64,000 nt of DNA from Lacrimispora defluvii (GCA_013036995.1 JAAOXG010000010.1:62001-126000), one strand, 5' to 3'; positions 1 to 8,223 are shown, numbered from the stretch's first letter. Notes: generated by a model not told the origin, from the sequence alone. Program-made: numbers and translations.

Positions 1-1
1 A

Positions 2-853
2 AAAGCTCTTGGAAATATGAATTTGTCCACAACTCTGATTGGAATGTATGGAAAAGAAGAAATTGATAAGATCTTTCATGATCTGCAGGAGAAATGTAAG
101 CTGATCTCCGTTGGGGATCCAGTCGTCAGTACAATTCTTGAATTTACAGACGGAAAAATAATGATGCCCAATTTAGACGAGCTGTTAAACTTTACATGGA
201 AGGACTTCTTAAGCATGATCGGGCATGAGCAATTACAAAAGATATTATTGAATGCGGATATTGTATCCCTGGGTTACTGGTCCAACATGCCTGATTTTGA
301 CACCTTTATGACGGAACTTACCGAGAACTATTTTCATACAAACCGGCCCAGAAGATTATTCTTTGATTTTGCAAATATCAAGAAGCGGAGTAAAGAGGCG
401 ATTCATGGAACCTTCCGTGTTTTAGAGAGAATTAACCATAAAATTCCGGTGAGTCTCAGCTTAAATGAGCACGAAGCTGTTATATTATTTTCCTATTATG
501 ACCGGGAATTCTCTGAGAACAGTGAGAAGGTTGCAGGGGATACCCAGTTCATCAGGAGCATGATCGGACTGGATGAGCTGATTGTACATACGCCTCAATA
601 TGCGGTGATGTCATCAGAATCAGAGGGAGTGGAAATACTGGAACAGGATTACTGCGATGCACCAGTTATAACCACAGGAGCCGGAGATACGTTTAATGGC
701 GGATACATTGCCGCCTGTCTTGGTGATTTAAAGGCTGTGGAACGTCTTGCCATTGCCAATGCAGCAACCAGGTTTTATATCAGCAACAGCCATACACCCG
801 ACAGGCAGGAACTGATCTCAGAGATAAAGCGGATTAAAAAAGTTTTAAGCTGA
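2..853 (+). CDS. PfkB-family carbohydrate kinase, 5' end outside window
   Basis: The frame is open to the first base of the window and runs through the internal ATG at 17, so the true start lies upstream and only the C-terminal ~284 residues are visible. The ribokinase/PfkB signature GAGDTFNGGY lies near nt 676-705; it carries the anion hole and the catalytic Asp of ATP-dependent sugar kinases. The substrate cannot be read from this fragment; candidates are fructose, 2-keto-3-deoxygluconate or a related ketose or sugar acid, phosphorylated in the cytosol. A strong hairpin terminator follows at once, so this is the last gene of an operon that extends to the left, separate from the larC operon. 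The family call is firm; the specificity is open. Confidence 0.85.
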   Translation, partial: KALGNMNLSTTLIGMYGKEEIDKIFHDLQEKCKLISVGDPVVSTILEFTDGKIMMPNLDELLNFTWKDFLSMIGHEQLQKILLNADIVSLGYWSNMPDFDTFMTELTENYFHTNRPRRLFFDFANIKKRSKEAIHGTFRVLERINHKIPVSLSLNEHEAVILFSYYDREFSENSEKVAGDTQFIRSMIGLDELIVHTPQYAVMSSESEGVEILEQDYCDAPVITTGAGDTFNGGYIAACLGDLKAVERLAIANAATRFYISNSHTPDRQELISEIKRIKKVLS

Positions 854-867
854 AGCCTGAAACAAAA

Positions 868-900
868 AAGGAATCGGAAGTAATTATATTCCGATTCCTT
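868..900. terminator. Bidirectional intrinsic terminator
   Basis: A perfect 12-bp inverted repeat (AAGGAATCGGAA at 868-879, TTCCGATTCCTT at 889-900, 9-nt loop) lies between the convergent kinase gene and the LacI gene. It is A-rich on its left side and T-rich within the right arm, so it can serve transcripts from both directions. Confidence 0.8.
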
Positions 901-918
901 ATGAAAAAACTGGCATGG

Positions 919-1962
919 TTATGTTCTTCGGATCCTGCTTAATTTGCAGCAGCTTTCTCTTGTAATAATCTGAAACGGGAGTTCTACGGTTGCATGAATG
1001 CCTTTTCCATTCTCAATCCGGTCAATCAGGATCTTTGCCGCCATCTTTCCCAATTCCTCCATTGGAATACGGATGGTGGTCAGCATGGGAGACATGTACT
1101 GGGCAGTATCAATATCATCAATGCTGATGATTGAGAAATCCTGTGGTACGCGATAGCCGCAGTCTTTGATGGCTTTCATTGCACCGATTGCAGTGGAATC
1201 ATTGGCGCAAAACAACGCGGTAACAGATTTTTCATCGTGTTTCTGGAGAAATGCTTTTACACCGTTATATCCCCCCTCCGGGGACATGGGGGCGGCTATG
1301 ATATGTTCCCTTAAAACAGGCAGCTTTAAGTCTTTCATGGCATCCAGATACCCCTGGTATCTTAATTCTTTCTGCTTTTCTCCCACATAAGCAATGGAAC
1401 TGTGACCCAGCTTATGAAGGTATTGAATTGCCGCCATAGATGCCTGATATCCGTCGCTTACGATCTGATCAAACTCTGTATCGATTTTATTCAGTCCTAC
1501 ATAAACAACATGTTTGTACTGCTTTTTGATGAACTCCAGCAGATCCTTATCGAACCGGCCCAGAACTGCTATGCCATTTACCCGGTTGTTTGTTATGACC
1601 TGATAAGTTGCGGCATCGTTTATATCATAAGCGGAGAAGGAATATTTCATAATATACCCCTGTCTGTAAACCTCCTGCTCAATGGATCTTGCGATCTTTG
1701 AAAAGAAGGGATCATCAGTGGTGCTGTTTGACCGTGCAAAGATACAGCCAATTGTTTTCACAGGGGCCGAAAGGCCATCGGGATCTCTGTTCAGCTTTAA
1801 ATTACGTGCTGCCGTATTGGGAGTGTAATTGGTTTCCCGGACAATACGCCATATGGTATCCTGTACTTCTTTGCTGGCGGCCTTGGAATTGTTATTATTT
1901 ATTACACGGGAAACAGTCGAGACCGATACACCCGCTAAATTTGCTATTTCTTTCAATGTCAT
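919..1962 (-). CDS. LacI-family transcriptional regulator
   Basis: 347 aa. The N-terminal LacI helix-turn-helix spans about residues 3-26 (LKEIANLAGVSVSTVSRVIN); a periplasmic-binding-protein-like effector domain follows from about residue 70 and ends with the usual TTIRIPMEELG stretch. It is a cytosolic DNA-binding repressor that responds to a sugar or sugar derivative. The start at 1962 is supported by AGGAGG seven bases upstream on the minus strand. It is transcribed away from the larC-tauE-rSAM genes, and a perfect CAAACGTTTG palindrome lies in the shared intergenic region. It therefore most likely controls itself and the divergent operon. The inducer is unknown. Confidence 0.93.
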   Translation of the reverse strand: MTLKEIANLAGVSVSTVSRVINNNNSKAASKEVQDTIWRIVRETNYTPNTAARNLKLNRDPDGLSAPVKTIGCIFARSNSTTDDPFFSKIARSIEQEVYRQGYIMKYSFSAYDINDAATYQVITNNRVNGIAVLGRFDKDLLEFIKKQYKHVVYVGLNKIDTEFDQIVSDGYQASMAAIQYLHKLGHSSIAYVGEKQKELRYQGYLDAMKDLKLPVLREHIIAAPMSPEGGYNGVKAFLQKHDEKSVTALFCANDSTAIGAMKAIKDCGYRVPQDFSIISIDDIDTAQYMSPMLTTIRIPMEELGKMAAKILIDRIENGKGIHATVELPFQIITRESCCKLSRIRRT

Positions 1963-2024
1963 GGAAGTTCCTCCTGTAATTCAATTATACAGGATTTAGT
2001 ATAACATTTCGATTACTGTCTATG

Positions 2025-2034
2025 CAAACGTTTG
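2025..2034. promoter_or_regulatory. LacI-type operator candidate
   Basis: CAAACGTTTG is a perfect 10-bp palindrome with the central CG typical of LacI-family operators. It lies in the 142-bp divergent region between the LacI gene and larC, 71 bp before the larC start. Binding by the adjacent regulator is inferred. Confidence 0.55.
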
Positions 2035-2104
2035 AGTAAATTTGTTACATATATTTGTGTAAAAATGCTAGAATGAATCTCACAAACAACAGGAGGCAGA
2101 AGAT

Positions 2105-2910
2105 ATGGACAATACATTATATTTGGATGCAGTTATGGAATCAGCGGTGATATGTTTGTGGCTTCCATGCTGGATTTGGGGGCTGACAGGCTTGTAATGT
2201 TAAAAGCATTAAACAGTCTTCTGGTTCAGGGATTTGAAGTGAAAATAAGCAGAGTAGAAAAGTCCGGACACAATGCTTGTGATTTTAATGTTATTTTAGA
2301 TGAAAAACATGAAAACCACGATCATGATATGCAGTATCTTCATGGTGCTGTAAAGGATAATTCTCATGACGGTGTCCATCATCATGACCATGAGTGCAGA
2401 GGAATTGTGGAAATAAAAGAAATTATAAAAAAGGCAGATATGACCCCGGGTGCAAGAGCACTGGCTGTAAAGATATTTACAATTCTTGCTCATGCAGAAG
2501 CGAAAGCCCATGAAGTTCCGGTAGAAAAAGTCCATTTTCATGAAGTGGGGGCGGTAGATTCCATTGCGGACATCGTTGCAGCGGCAGTCTGCTTTGATAA
2601 TCTGGGAATTGACAAAACCATCATTCCCAAGATTTGCGATGGGACTGGAACCATCCGCTGCCGTCACGGGATGCTTTCTGTTCCGGTGCCTGCAGTGAAA
2701 AATATTGACCTGGCACATAAGCTGAATCTTCACACGACTGAAGTGGAAGGGGAATTGGTTACTCCCACAGGAGCCGCAATTGCCGCTGCGATCCGTACAG
2801 ATGAGCAGCTTCCCGGTTATTTCACCACGTGCAGAACCGGTTTGGGTGCTGGAAAGAGAGCTTACAAATGTCCGGGTATATTAAGAGCTGTTCTGATAAA
2901 GGAAGATTAA
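2105..2910 (+). pseudogene. larC: LarC (LarC1 part), frameshifted near its start
   Basis: LarC is the nickel insertase of the nickel-pincer nucleotide cofactor used by LarA-type racemases and epimerases. The start at 2105 has AGGAGG at 2091-2096 and encodes MDNTLYLDA in frame 2; the expected continuation YGISGDMFVASMLDLGADRL is in frame 1. A single missing base after nt 2128 (GAT-GC where GAT-TGC would fit) explains the break. The frame-1 reading frame begins at ATG 2152, with no ribosome site, and continues 252 aa. Family features are a His-rich metal-binding loop (nt 2306-2398), HFHEVGAVDSIADIV (about nt 2534-2578) and TPTGAAIAAAI. The protein stops after the LarC1 domain (YKCPGILRAVLIKED); the LarC2 part of full-length LarC (about 400 aa) is absent downstream. 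It is either a decayed gene, a sequencing error, or a stand-alone LarC1. LarA, LarB and LarE are not in the window. Confidence 0.75.
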
Positions 2911-2952
2911 CAACAAAATTCATCATAAAATAAATGGAGTCGGTGAAAAATT

Positions 2953-3747
2953 ATGAAGCTGCATGAATATATTTTGTTTGGACTGATTGGTTTAAGTGCT
3001 TCCACCGCAGGGGCGGTTTGCGGTATTGGAGGCGGGGTGATCATAAAGCCTCTTTTAGATGCATTTGGTTTGCTGAGTGTGGAAGCCATAAGTTTTCTAT
3101 CCGGCTGCACAGTGCTTGCAATGGCTTGTTTCTCTGTGTTAAAATCAATTTCAGGCGGAGATTCTTCTGTTGACAAAACAACTGGTACACCTTTGGCAAT
3201 CGGTGCAGCAGCCGGGGGTGTGGCAGGAAAAGTAATGTTTCATATGGTTGCCAGCAGCTTTCCTGACCGGGATCAGGTTGGTTCTGTACAGGCGGTGTGC
3301 CTTTTAATTATTACTATGGGAACATTACTTTATACGATTAAGAAAGACAGGATTAAAACCCACCATATTACGAATAAAGTAGTTTGTATTATTATCGGTT
3401 TCGTTTTAGGAATTCTGTCCTCCTTTCTTGGTATCGGGGGTGGCCCCATTAATCTGGTGGTGCTGTTTTATTTCTTTTCCATGGATACGAAAACCGCCGG
3501 TCAGAATTCTCTGTACATTATTCTGTTCTCCCAGGCAGCCAGTCTGATTAATTCCATAGCAGCCAGCCAGATACCGGAATTCAGTTTCCTGATCCTGGCG
3601 GTTATGGTACTTAGCGGCATTGCAGGAGGGGCAATAGGCAGAAAGGTCTGCAAACGGCTCAGTGAGGTTACCGTGAATAAACTTTTTATTATACTGATGG
3701 CGGAGATTATGATGATTTGCTGTTATAATATTTATCAGTTATCTTAG
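2953..3747 (+). CDS. TauE/SafE-family membrane exporter
   Basis: 264 aa with about eight hydrophobic segments and the two family repeats marked by G-GGG motifs (AVCGIGGGVIIKPLL near residues 21-35, FLGIGGGPINLVVL near 158-171). The family (sulfite exporter TauE/SafE, DUF81) moves small anions such as sulfite, sulfoacetate or other organosulfur and carboxylate anions across the cytoplasmic membrane. It sits 42 bp after larC and 22 bp before a sulfatase-maturase-type radical SAM gene, probably in one transcript. The sulfur link of both neighbours makes export of sulfite or sulfate from a sulfated or sulfonated substrate a reasonable guess, but no sulfatase is in the window. Confidence 0.85.
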   Translation: MKLHEYILFGLIGLSASTAGAVCGIGGGVIIKPLLDAFGLLSVEAISFLSGCTVLAMACFSVLKSISGGDSSVDKTTGTPLAIGAAAGGVAGKVMFHMVASSFPDRDQVGSVQAVCLLIITMGTLLYTIKKDRIKTHHITNKVVCIIIGFVLGILSSFLGIGGGPINLVVLFYFFSMDTKTAGQNSLYIILFSQAASLINSIAASQIPEFSFLILAVMVLSGIAGGAIGRKVCKRLSEVTVNKLFIILMAEIMMICCYNIYQLS

Positions 3748-3769
3748 AAGGCAAGGAGGAAACGGTTGT

Positions 3770-4879
3770 ATGCCGCCGGTGAATTTATTGATAAAACCAG
3801 CTTCCGGGCTGTGCAATATGGAATGCGATTACTGTTTTTATTGTGATGAGACACAAAAAAGGAAGCAGGCTTCTTACGGATTGATGTCAAAAGAGACATT
3901 GGCCAACGTGATTCGCAAAGCATTTTCTTATGCAGAACAGAGTGTAGGAATCGCTTTCCAGGGTGGTGAACCAACGCTTTGTGGAATTGATTTTTTTGAA
4001 GAGGCAGCAGGGTTAGTAAAACAGTATAATGTAAATAATTTAAAAATTGAGTTTGCGCTTCAGACCAATGGATATGCAATTACAGAGGAATGGTGTGAAT
4101 TCTTTAAAAAAAATCACTTTCTGGTGGGCTTATCCGTGGATGGAACGGAATGCACACATGATAAGTACAGGCATGACAAAAAGGGAGAAGGAACGTACCA
4201 GAAGGTTCTTCATGCAGCCAGGCTTATGAAGAAAAGCGGTGTGGATTTCAATATACTTACAGTAGTCAATAAAGAAACGGCAGAAAATATTGACTCCATT
4301 TATAAGGAATACAAGAGGAATGGCTGGGAATATTTACAGTTTATTGCCTGCCTGGACCCTATTGGGGAGATTCGTGGCCAAAGAGAATACTCCCTTACTC
4401 CAAAGGCGTACGGTGAGTTCCTGGTCAGGCTTTTTCACCTGTGGTATAAGGACTGGAAACGGGGAAAACAGCCCTATATCAGGCAGTTTGAAAACTATAT
4501 CGGTATCCTTTTAAAATACGAACCGGAATCCTGTGAACAACGAGGAGTATGCGGGATTCATTATGTGGTAGAGGCAGACGGCGGAGTTTATCCCTGTGAT
4601 TTTTACGTTCTGGATGATTTTAAGCTGGGAAATTTAAATCAGGATGCAATGGCGAAAATCCAGGAGCGAAGATCAGAGATTGGCTTTATTGAAAGGTCCC
4701 GGAATCATTCCGAAGACTGCAGACAGTGCCGCTGGTTTTCTCTCTGCCGCGGCGGATGCTATCGCTGCAGAGATGGTGAGGAGGACAATTATTTCTGCGA
4801 AAGCTACCGGATGCTGTTTGAGAACTGCTTTACCCAGATGGAGGAGATAAGCCGTTTTCTGTTTACAACCAGGTATTAG
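3770..4879 (+). CDS. Radical SAM/SPASM protein, anaerobic sulfatase-maturase type
   Basis: 369 aa, close to the usual anSME length. The radical SAM cluster motif is CNMECDYC (Cys15, Cys19, Cys22), followed by FQGGEPTL. The C-terminal SPASM region carries the auxiliary-cluster cysteines in CGIHYVVEADGGVYPCDFY and CRQCRWFSLCRGGCYRC. In the family, these enzymes convert an active-site Cys or Ser of a sulfatase to formylglycine using S-adenosylmethionine and three 4Fe-4S clusters. AAGGAGG precedes the ATG by 8-9 bases. Last gene of the larC-tauE operon; a terminator follows. Its sulfatase partner must be elsewhere. Maturation of a different protein or peptide cannot be excluded. Confidence 0.85.
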   Translation: MPPVNLLIKPASGLCNMECDYCFYCDETQKRKQASYGLMSKETLANVIRKAFSYAEQSVGIAFQGGEPTLCGIDFFEEAAGLVKQYNVNNLKIEFALQTNGYAITEEWCEFFKKNHFLVGLSVDGTECTHDKYRHDKKGEGTYQKVLHAARLMKKSGVDFNILTVVNKETAENIDSIYKEYKRNGWEYLQFIACLDPIGEIRGQREYSLTPKAYGEFLVRLFHLWYKDWKRGKQPYIRQFENYIGILLKYEPESCEQRGVCGIHYVVEADGGVYPCDFYVLDDFKLGNLNQDAMAKIQERRSEIGFIERSRNHSEDCRQCRWFSLCRGGCYRCRDGEEDNYFCESYRMLFENCFTQMEEISRFLFTTRY

Positions 4880-4889
4880 ATGACAGGTT

Positions 4890-4933
4890 CCACTCAGATG
4901 TTGCGTGTGCAACATCCTGGGTGGATTTTTTTT
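4890..4933 (+). terminator. Intrinsic terminator after the radical SAM gene
   Basis: Long hairpin with arms around CAGATGTTGC and GCAACATCCTG, outer CCAC/GTGG pairs, a GTGT loop and a following run of eight T (4926-4933). Confidence 0.85.
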
Positions 4934-5185
4934 GCTATCATAGAAAAGTAAGAGCTGACTTACTAAAATGACAAATCGATATGGAGGAGGCAGTGAATTT
5001 TTGCGGCGGCAAAACAGGAGCAGAGTGCAAAAAATTAGACAGCATCGGTCTGACACCGATTGCATGATGATATTATATAAATGGGAGACGGAGCCAGCCG
5101 TAGATTTCGTAATATGAAATAAAAATTTTTGTCCGTATATTTTCCTGATGACTACAGAAACTAATGTCACACAGGAGGTAAGAAA
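4934..5185 (+). other. Intergenic leader with hairpins and a short reading frame
   Basis: These 252 bases contain a perfect AGTAAG/CTTACT inverted repeat (4948-4965 area), an ATCGGT-CTGAC-ACCGAT hairpin (5044-5060), and a 28-codon frame at 4981-5067 (alternative GTG start at 4993 after GGAGG) that would encode a Cys- and Lys-containing peptide ending in LDSIGLTPIA. The hairpin lies inside the end of that frame. No known riboswitch was recognised. The region probably holds the promoter and 5' leader of the small gene at 5186. Confidence 0.3.
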
Positions 5186-5398
5186 ATGGCAAAAGCAGGA
5201 ATGAGAAGACCAAGTCCTTATGATCCCAAAAATCATGGAACGGAAAATCACGAAAAAATGCATCGTCCAAAGAATGAACAGGCCATGGTTCCTGAAATTC
5301 AGGGAGCTGCAAAAAACAGCAGTGAAAAAGCAGGTCCTATCAATGCTCCAAACTGGGCGAGAGACGATTACAAAACAGGAAATAAGAATGAGGAATAA
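5186..5398 (+). CDS. Small hydrophilic protein of unknown function (70 aa)
   Basis: The gene has an excellent ribosome site (ACAGGAGG, eight bases before ATG) and is followed by a clear terminator, so it is very likely a real single-gene transcript. The product is 70 aa, rich in Lys, Asn, Pro and Glu, and has no membrane segment or cysteine. Notable stretches are MRRPSPYDPKNHGTENHEK and INAPNWARDDYKTGNKNEE. It looks intrinsically disordered. I do not recognise a family. It resembles in style, though not in sequence, the 44-aa basic protein at 20929. Confidence 0.7.
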   Translation: MAKAGMRRPSPYDPKNHGTENHEKMHRPKNEQAMVPEIQGAAKNSSEKAGPINAPNWARDDYKTGNKNEE

Positions 5399-5410
5399 TG
5401 GTAATGTGGT

Positions 5411-5442
5411 AAAACGAGGCATTTGAATATATGCCTCGTTTT
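5411..5442 (+). terminator. Intrinsic terminator
   Basis: AAAACGAGGCAT (5411-5422) and ATGCCTCGTTTT (5431-5442) form a perfect 12-bp stem with an 8-nt loop and a T tail. Confidence 0.9.
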
Positions 5443-5466
5443 TAATATAAGTAACCATGAAATGTA

Positions 5467-5495
5467 TTGCTGATGGTTGTACAATCGAATATAAT
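5467..5495 (+). promoter_or_regulatory. Sigma-A promoter of the DUF5060 glycosidase gene
   Basis: TTGCTG at 5467-5472, a 17-bp spacer and a consensus TATAAT at 5490-5495, 20 bp before the start codon. This leaves a very short 5' leader with a GGGAGGGG ribosome site. Confidence 0.7.
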
Positions 5496-5515
5496 AAAAA
5501 GGGAGGGGAATTGAT

Positions 5516-7033
5516 ATGAAAGAATTTATTCAAAGACTTGAAAAATGGGATACCTGGGAAATCATCTGTCCGGGGCACACCGATAGAAATCCATTTGTGG
5601 ATTATAAGATTCAGGGAACCTTTACCGGTGATCATGAATGCAAAACAGTGGATGGTTTTTACGATGGAGATGGAAATTATGTGGTTCGGTTCATGCCTTC
5701 TTTTGAGGGAGACTATAAATTTTTAATTTACGGAAGCTTTTCTGAGAAAACATGGGAAGGAACCTTTGAAGTACTTCCTGCTTCAGGCAGCAATCATGGA
5801 CCTGTTCATGTAGTGAATACCTATCATTTTGCCTATGAAGACGGAGCTCCCTATTATTTCATTGGAACGACCTGTTATGTATGGGAGCTGCAATCGGAAG
5901 AATTACAGAAACAGACTCTTGAAACTCTTAAGAAAAGCGCATTTAACAAAATTCGTTTCTGCATTTTACCGAAGCATTATGATTACAATTTAAACGAACC
6001 GATCTCTTATCCATACATAGGAACTCCCTGCGACAGCACAAAATTAACCAGTGATAATTTTATGCAGTTTAATGGAAGGGCAGAAGGAAACCAGTGGGAT
6101 TATTCCCGGTTTAATCCGGATCATTTCCGGCATATTGAACAATGTATCAGACAGCTGAGAGATCTGTCTATAGAAGCGGATTTAATTGTTATGCATCCCT
6201 ACGATCGGTGGGGATTCAGCCTTATGAACAGAGAGCAGGACGAACAATACTGGAATTACGTAATTGCCAGATTTTCTGCATACAGGAATGTCTGGTGGTC
6301 ACTTGCCAATGAATATGACCTTATGCCTCAAAAGTCCGTGGAGGACTGGGAAAATTATGCAGCGATCATATGCAGGAAGGACAAATACAATCATTTGAGA
6401 TCCATTCATAACTGCAGGGCTTTTTATGATTATACCAGACCATGGATTACCCACTGCAGCATACAGAGGCAGGATGTTTATAAAACGGCGGAGTACGCGG
6501 ATGAATGGAGAGAGAGGTATCAAAAGCCGGTAGTGCTGGATGAGATAGCCTATGAAGGAAACATTCAGCATGGCTGGGGAAATATAAGCGGTAAGGAACT
6601 GGTTCGAAGATTCTGGGAAGCCAGCTTAAGAGGGGGATACGCTGGTCATGGAGAAACTTATATGGATCCAAAAGACATCCTGTGGTGGTCCCATGGCGGG
6701 GTTTTACACGGAGAAAGCCCTGACAGGCTGAAGTTTCTCTATCAGATTTTATCAGAAACGCCGGGGTATGGGCTGACACCGTTAAAACAGGCCTGGGACG
6801 AGGTGTGCGCAACTGTGGAACGTGCCAGCTATTATCTGTATTACTATGGATTTAACAGACCTTCCTTCCGGGAGTTTTATTTTGATGACTCAACAGAATT
6901 TAATGTGGAAGTCATTGATACATGGGATATGGATATTGAGAACAGGGGGAAATTCAAGGGGAAATTTAAGGTGGAACTGCCCGGCAAGGAATATATGGCT
7001 GTCCGCATCAGAAAACATCAGATATTGAGATAG
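5516..7033 (+). CDS. Putative glycoside hydrolase (DUF5060 / clan-A barrel / DUF5605)
   Basis: 505 aa, cytosolic, no signal peptide. The N-terminal ~90 residues form a DUF5060-type beta-sandwich (NPFVDYKIQGTF, RFMPSFEGDYKF). A TIM-barrel hydrolase domain follows, with WWSLANEYD (candidate acid/base Glu266) and VVLDEIAYEG (candidate nucleophile Glu343), and the tail resembles DUF5605. This architecture is related to the DUF4038/GH140-like retaining enzymes. The substrate is unknown. Its lack of a signal peptide means it would act on an oligosaccharide already imported. It has its own promoter, and a LacI gene follows 111 bp downstream, a likely local regulator. Confidence 0.75.
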   Translation: MKEFIQRLEKWDTWEIICPGHTDRNPFVDYKIQGTFTGDHECKTVDGFYDGDGNYVVRFMPSFEGDYKFLIYGSFSEKTWEGTFEVLPASGSNHGPVHVVNTYHFAYEDGAPYYFIGTTCYVWELQSEELQKQTLETLKKSAFNKIRFCILPKHYDYNLNEPISYPYIGTPCDSTKLTSDNFMQFNGRAEGNQWDYSRFNPDHFRHIEQCIRQLRDLSIEADLIVMHPYDRWGFSLMNREQDEQYWNYVIARFSAYRNVWWSLANEYDLMPQKSVEDWENYAAIICRKDKYNHLRSIHNCRAFYDYTRPWITHCSIQRQDVYKTAEYADEWRERYQKPVVLDEIAYEGNIQHGWGNISGKELVRRFWEASLRGGYAGHGETYMDPKDILWWSHGGVLHGESPDRLKFLYQILSETPGYGLTPLKQAWDEVCATVERASYYLYYYGFNRPSFREFYFDDSTEFNVEVIDTWDMDIENRGKFKGKFKVELPGKEYMAVRIRKHQILR

Positions 7034-7066
7034 CAGAGGGCGGAATAGAGTTTTCCGGGATTGTAC

Positions 7067-7095
7067 TAGACCGTAGCCGGGCAATATGGTATACT
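7067..7095 (+). promoter_or_regulatory. Promoter of the second LacI gene
   Basis: TAGACC at 7067-7072, 17-bp spacer, TATACT at 7090-7095. The -35 is poor and the -10 is good. It lies 50 bp before the start codon. Confidence 0.45.
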
Positions 7096-7144
7096 GAATC
7101 CAAAATTTATTTTTATATAAAAGACGGCGGGAGGAGATTGACCA

Positions 7145-8122
7145 ATGGCAACCCTTAAAGATGTGGCAGAACGGGCAGAAGTTACGGTCACCACTGTCTC
7201 AAGAGTCATTAATAACCGGGGCTATATCAGTGAGCAGACGAGAAAAAAAGTTTACGATGTTATGAAGGAGCTTAATTATCAGCCCAATGAACTGGCACGG
7301 TCTCTTTCCATGCAAAGAACCAATACCATCGGAATTATTGTCCCTCACATTGTCCACCCGTATTTTGCCAAGCTCATCAGCAACCTGGAGAACGCAGCTG
7401 CCAATAAAGGCTACAAAATATTGCTGTGCAATTCCAAAGCAAAGAATGAAAAGGAACTGGAATACATCCAGATGTGTAAGAGCAACCGGGTATCCGGGAT
7501 TGTACTGTGCAGCCGAAACGTGGATATTGAAGAGATGAAGAATTTAGACATTCCTGTCATTACCATAGAGCGTAACTTAGAGGCTGGAACAGTAGGAATT
7601 CAGTGTGACAACTATCAGGGAGGCTGTCTGGCGACGGAACATTTAATATCCTTAGGATGTAAGAATCTGCTTCATTTAAGCGGAATCAAAAATGAAAACA
7701 TGCCGGCGGATGCCAGAGCGGAAGGATTTATTGCTGTTTGTGAGAAACACGGAGTGCGTCACCGGGAAGTGATGGCTACCAGCACCATATACAATACTCT
7801 GGATTATCATGAGCACATCAGAAAAGCCATTGAGGAAGATCCTGGCGTAGACGGTATCTTTGCCAGCAGTGATCTGATCGCTGCCCAGACCATTCAGATC
7901 TGTACTGAGATGAATATATCCATACCCGGACAGATCCGGCTGGTTGGTTTTGATGATGTGGATATTGCCAGACTGACAACTCCCACGATTACCACCATCA
8001 GACAGCCGGTCAGAGAGATGGCGGAATGGGCCATTGAATTTATACAGAGAAGTCTGGATCATGAAGCAGTTCCGGAACAGTTTAAGCTGCCGGTTACTCT
8101 TGTAAAAAGAAATTCCACATAA
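7145..8122 (+). CDS. LacI-family transcriptional regulator
   Basis: 325 aa. Helix-turn-helix at residues 3-22 (LKDVAERAEVTVTTVSRVIN), hinge around ARSLSMQRTNTIGIIVPHI, and a sugar-binding-type effector domain with GFDDVDIARLTTPTITTIRQP near the end. It is preceded by GGGAGGAG and closed by a terminator, so it forms its own unit. Three AAGCG-containing operator-like boxes lie downstream at 8187-8332, at the head of the degraded ABC/GH32/sucrose phosphorylase region. It most likely represses that operon, and possibly the DUF5060 gene upstream. The effector is unknown. Confidence 0.93.
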   Translation: MATLKDVAERAEVTVTTVSRVINNRGYISEQTRKKVYDVMKELNYQPNELARSLSMQRTNTIGIIVPHIVHPYFAKLISNLENAAANKGYKILLCNSKAKNEKELEYIQMCKSNRVSGIVLCSRNVDIEEMKNLDIPVITIERNLEAGTVGIQCDNYQGGCLATEHLISLGCKNLLHLSGIKNENMPADARAEGFIAVCEKHGVRHREVMATSTIYNTLDYHEHIRKAIEEDPGVDGIFASSDLIAAQTIQICTEMNISIPGQIRLVGFDDVDIARLTTPTITTIRQPVREMAEWAIEFIQRSLDHEAVPEQFKLPVTLVKRNST

Positions 8123-8124
8123 AT

Positions 8125-8165
8125 AAAATGACACTGGAGCGTAAAAGCCAGTGTCATTTTTTTTT
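8125..8165 (+). terminator. Intrinsic terminator after LacI
   Basis: AAAATGACACTGG (8125-8137) pairs with CCAGTGTCATTTT (8148-8160), and the T run continues to 8165. Confidence 0.9.
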
Positions 8166-8195
8166 GTCCAATACAGGATAGAATATTATAAGCGA

Positions 8196-8223
8196 TTGAC
8201 CTGTGTAATAAGCGCTTTAAAAT
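8196..8223 (+). promoter_or_regulatory. Promoter with an operator in its spacer
   Basis: TTGACC (8196-8201), a 16-bp spacer and TAAAAT (8218-8223). The spacer contains the palindrome AAGCGCTT (8210-8217), and the -35 overlaps a second AAGCGATTGACC box (8190-8201). A bound LacI protein would occlude RNA polymerase. It is the only good promoter before the permease remnant and the GH32 operon. Confidence 0.5.

Noticed and set aside
2105-2910. Programmed ribosomal frameshift in larC
   Set aside because: The known larC1/larC2 frameshift occurs between the two domains. Here the break is in the first ten codons, with no slippery sequence, so simple mutation or sequencing error is more likely.
3744-4079. 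111-codon minus-strand frame over the radical SAM gene start
   Set aside because: No ribosome site and fully inside a well-supported gene.
4673-5635. 320-codon open frame on the minus strand
   Set aside because: It runs antisense through the end of the radical SAM gene, a terminator, the 70-aa gene and the start of the DUF5060 gene; it has no ribosome site and its product looks like random hydrophobic translation.
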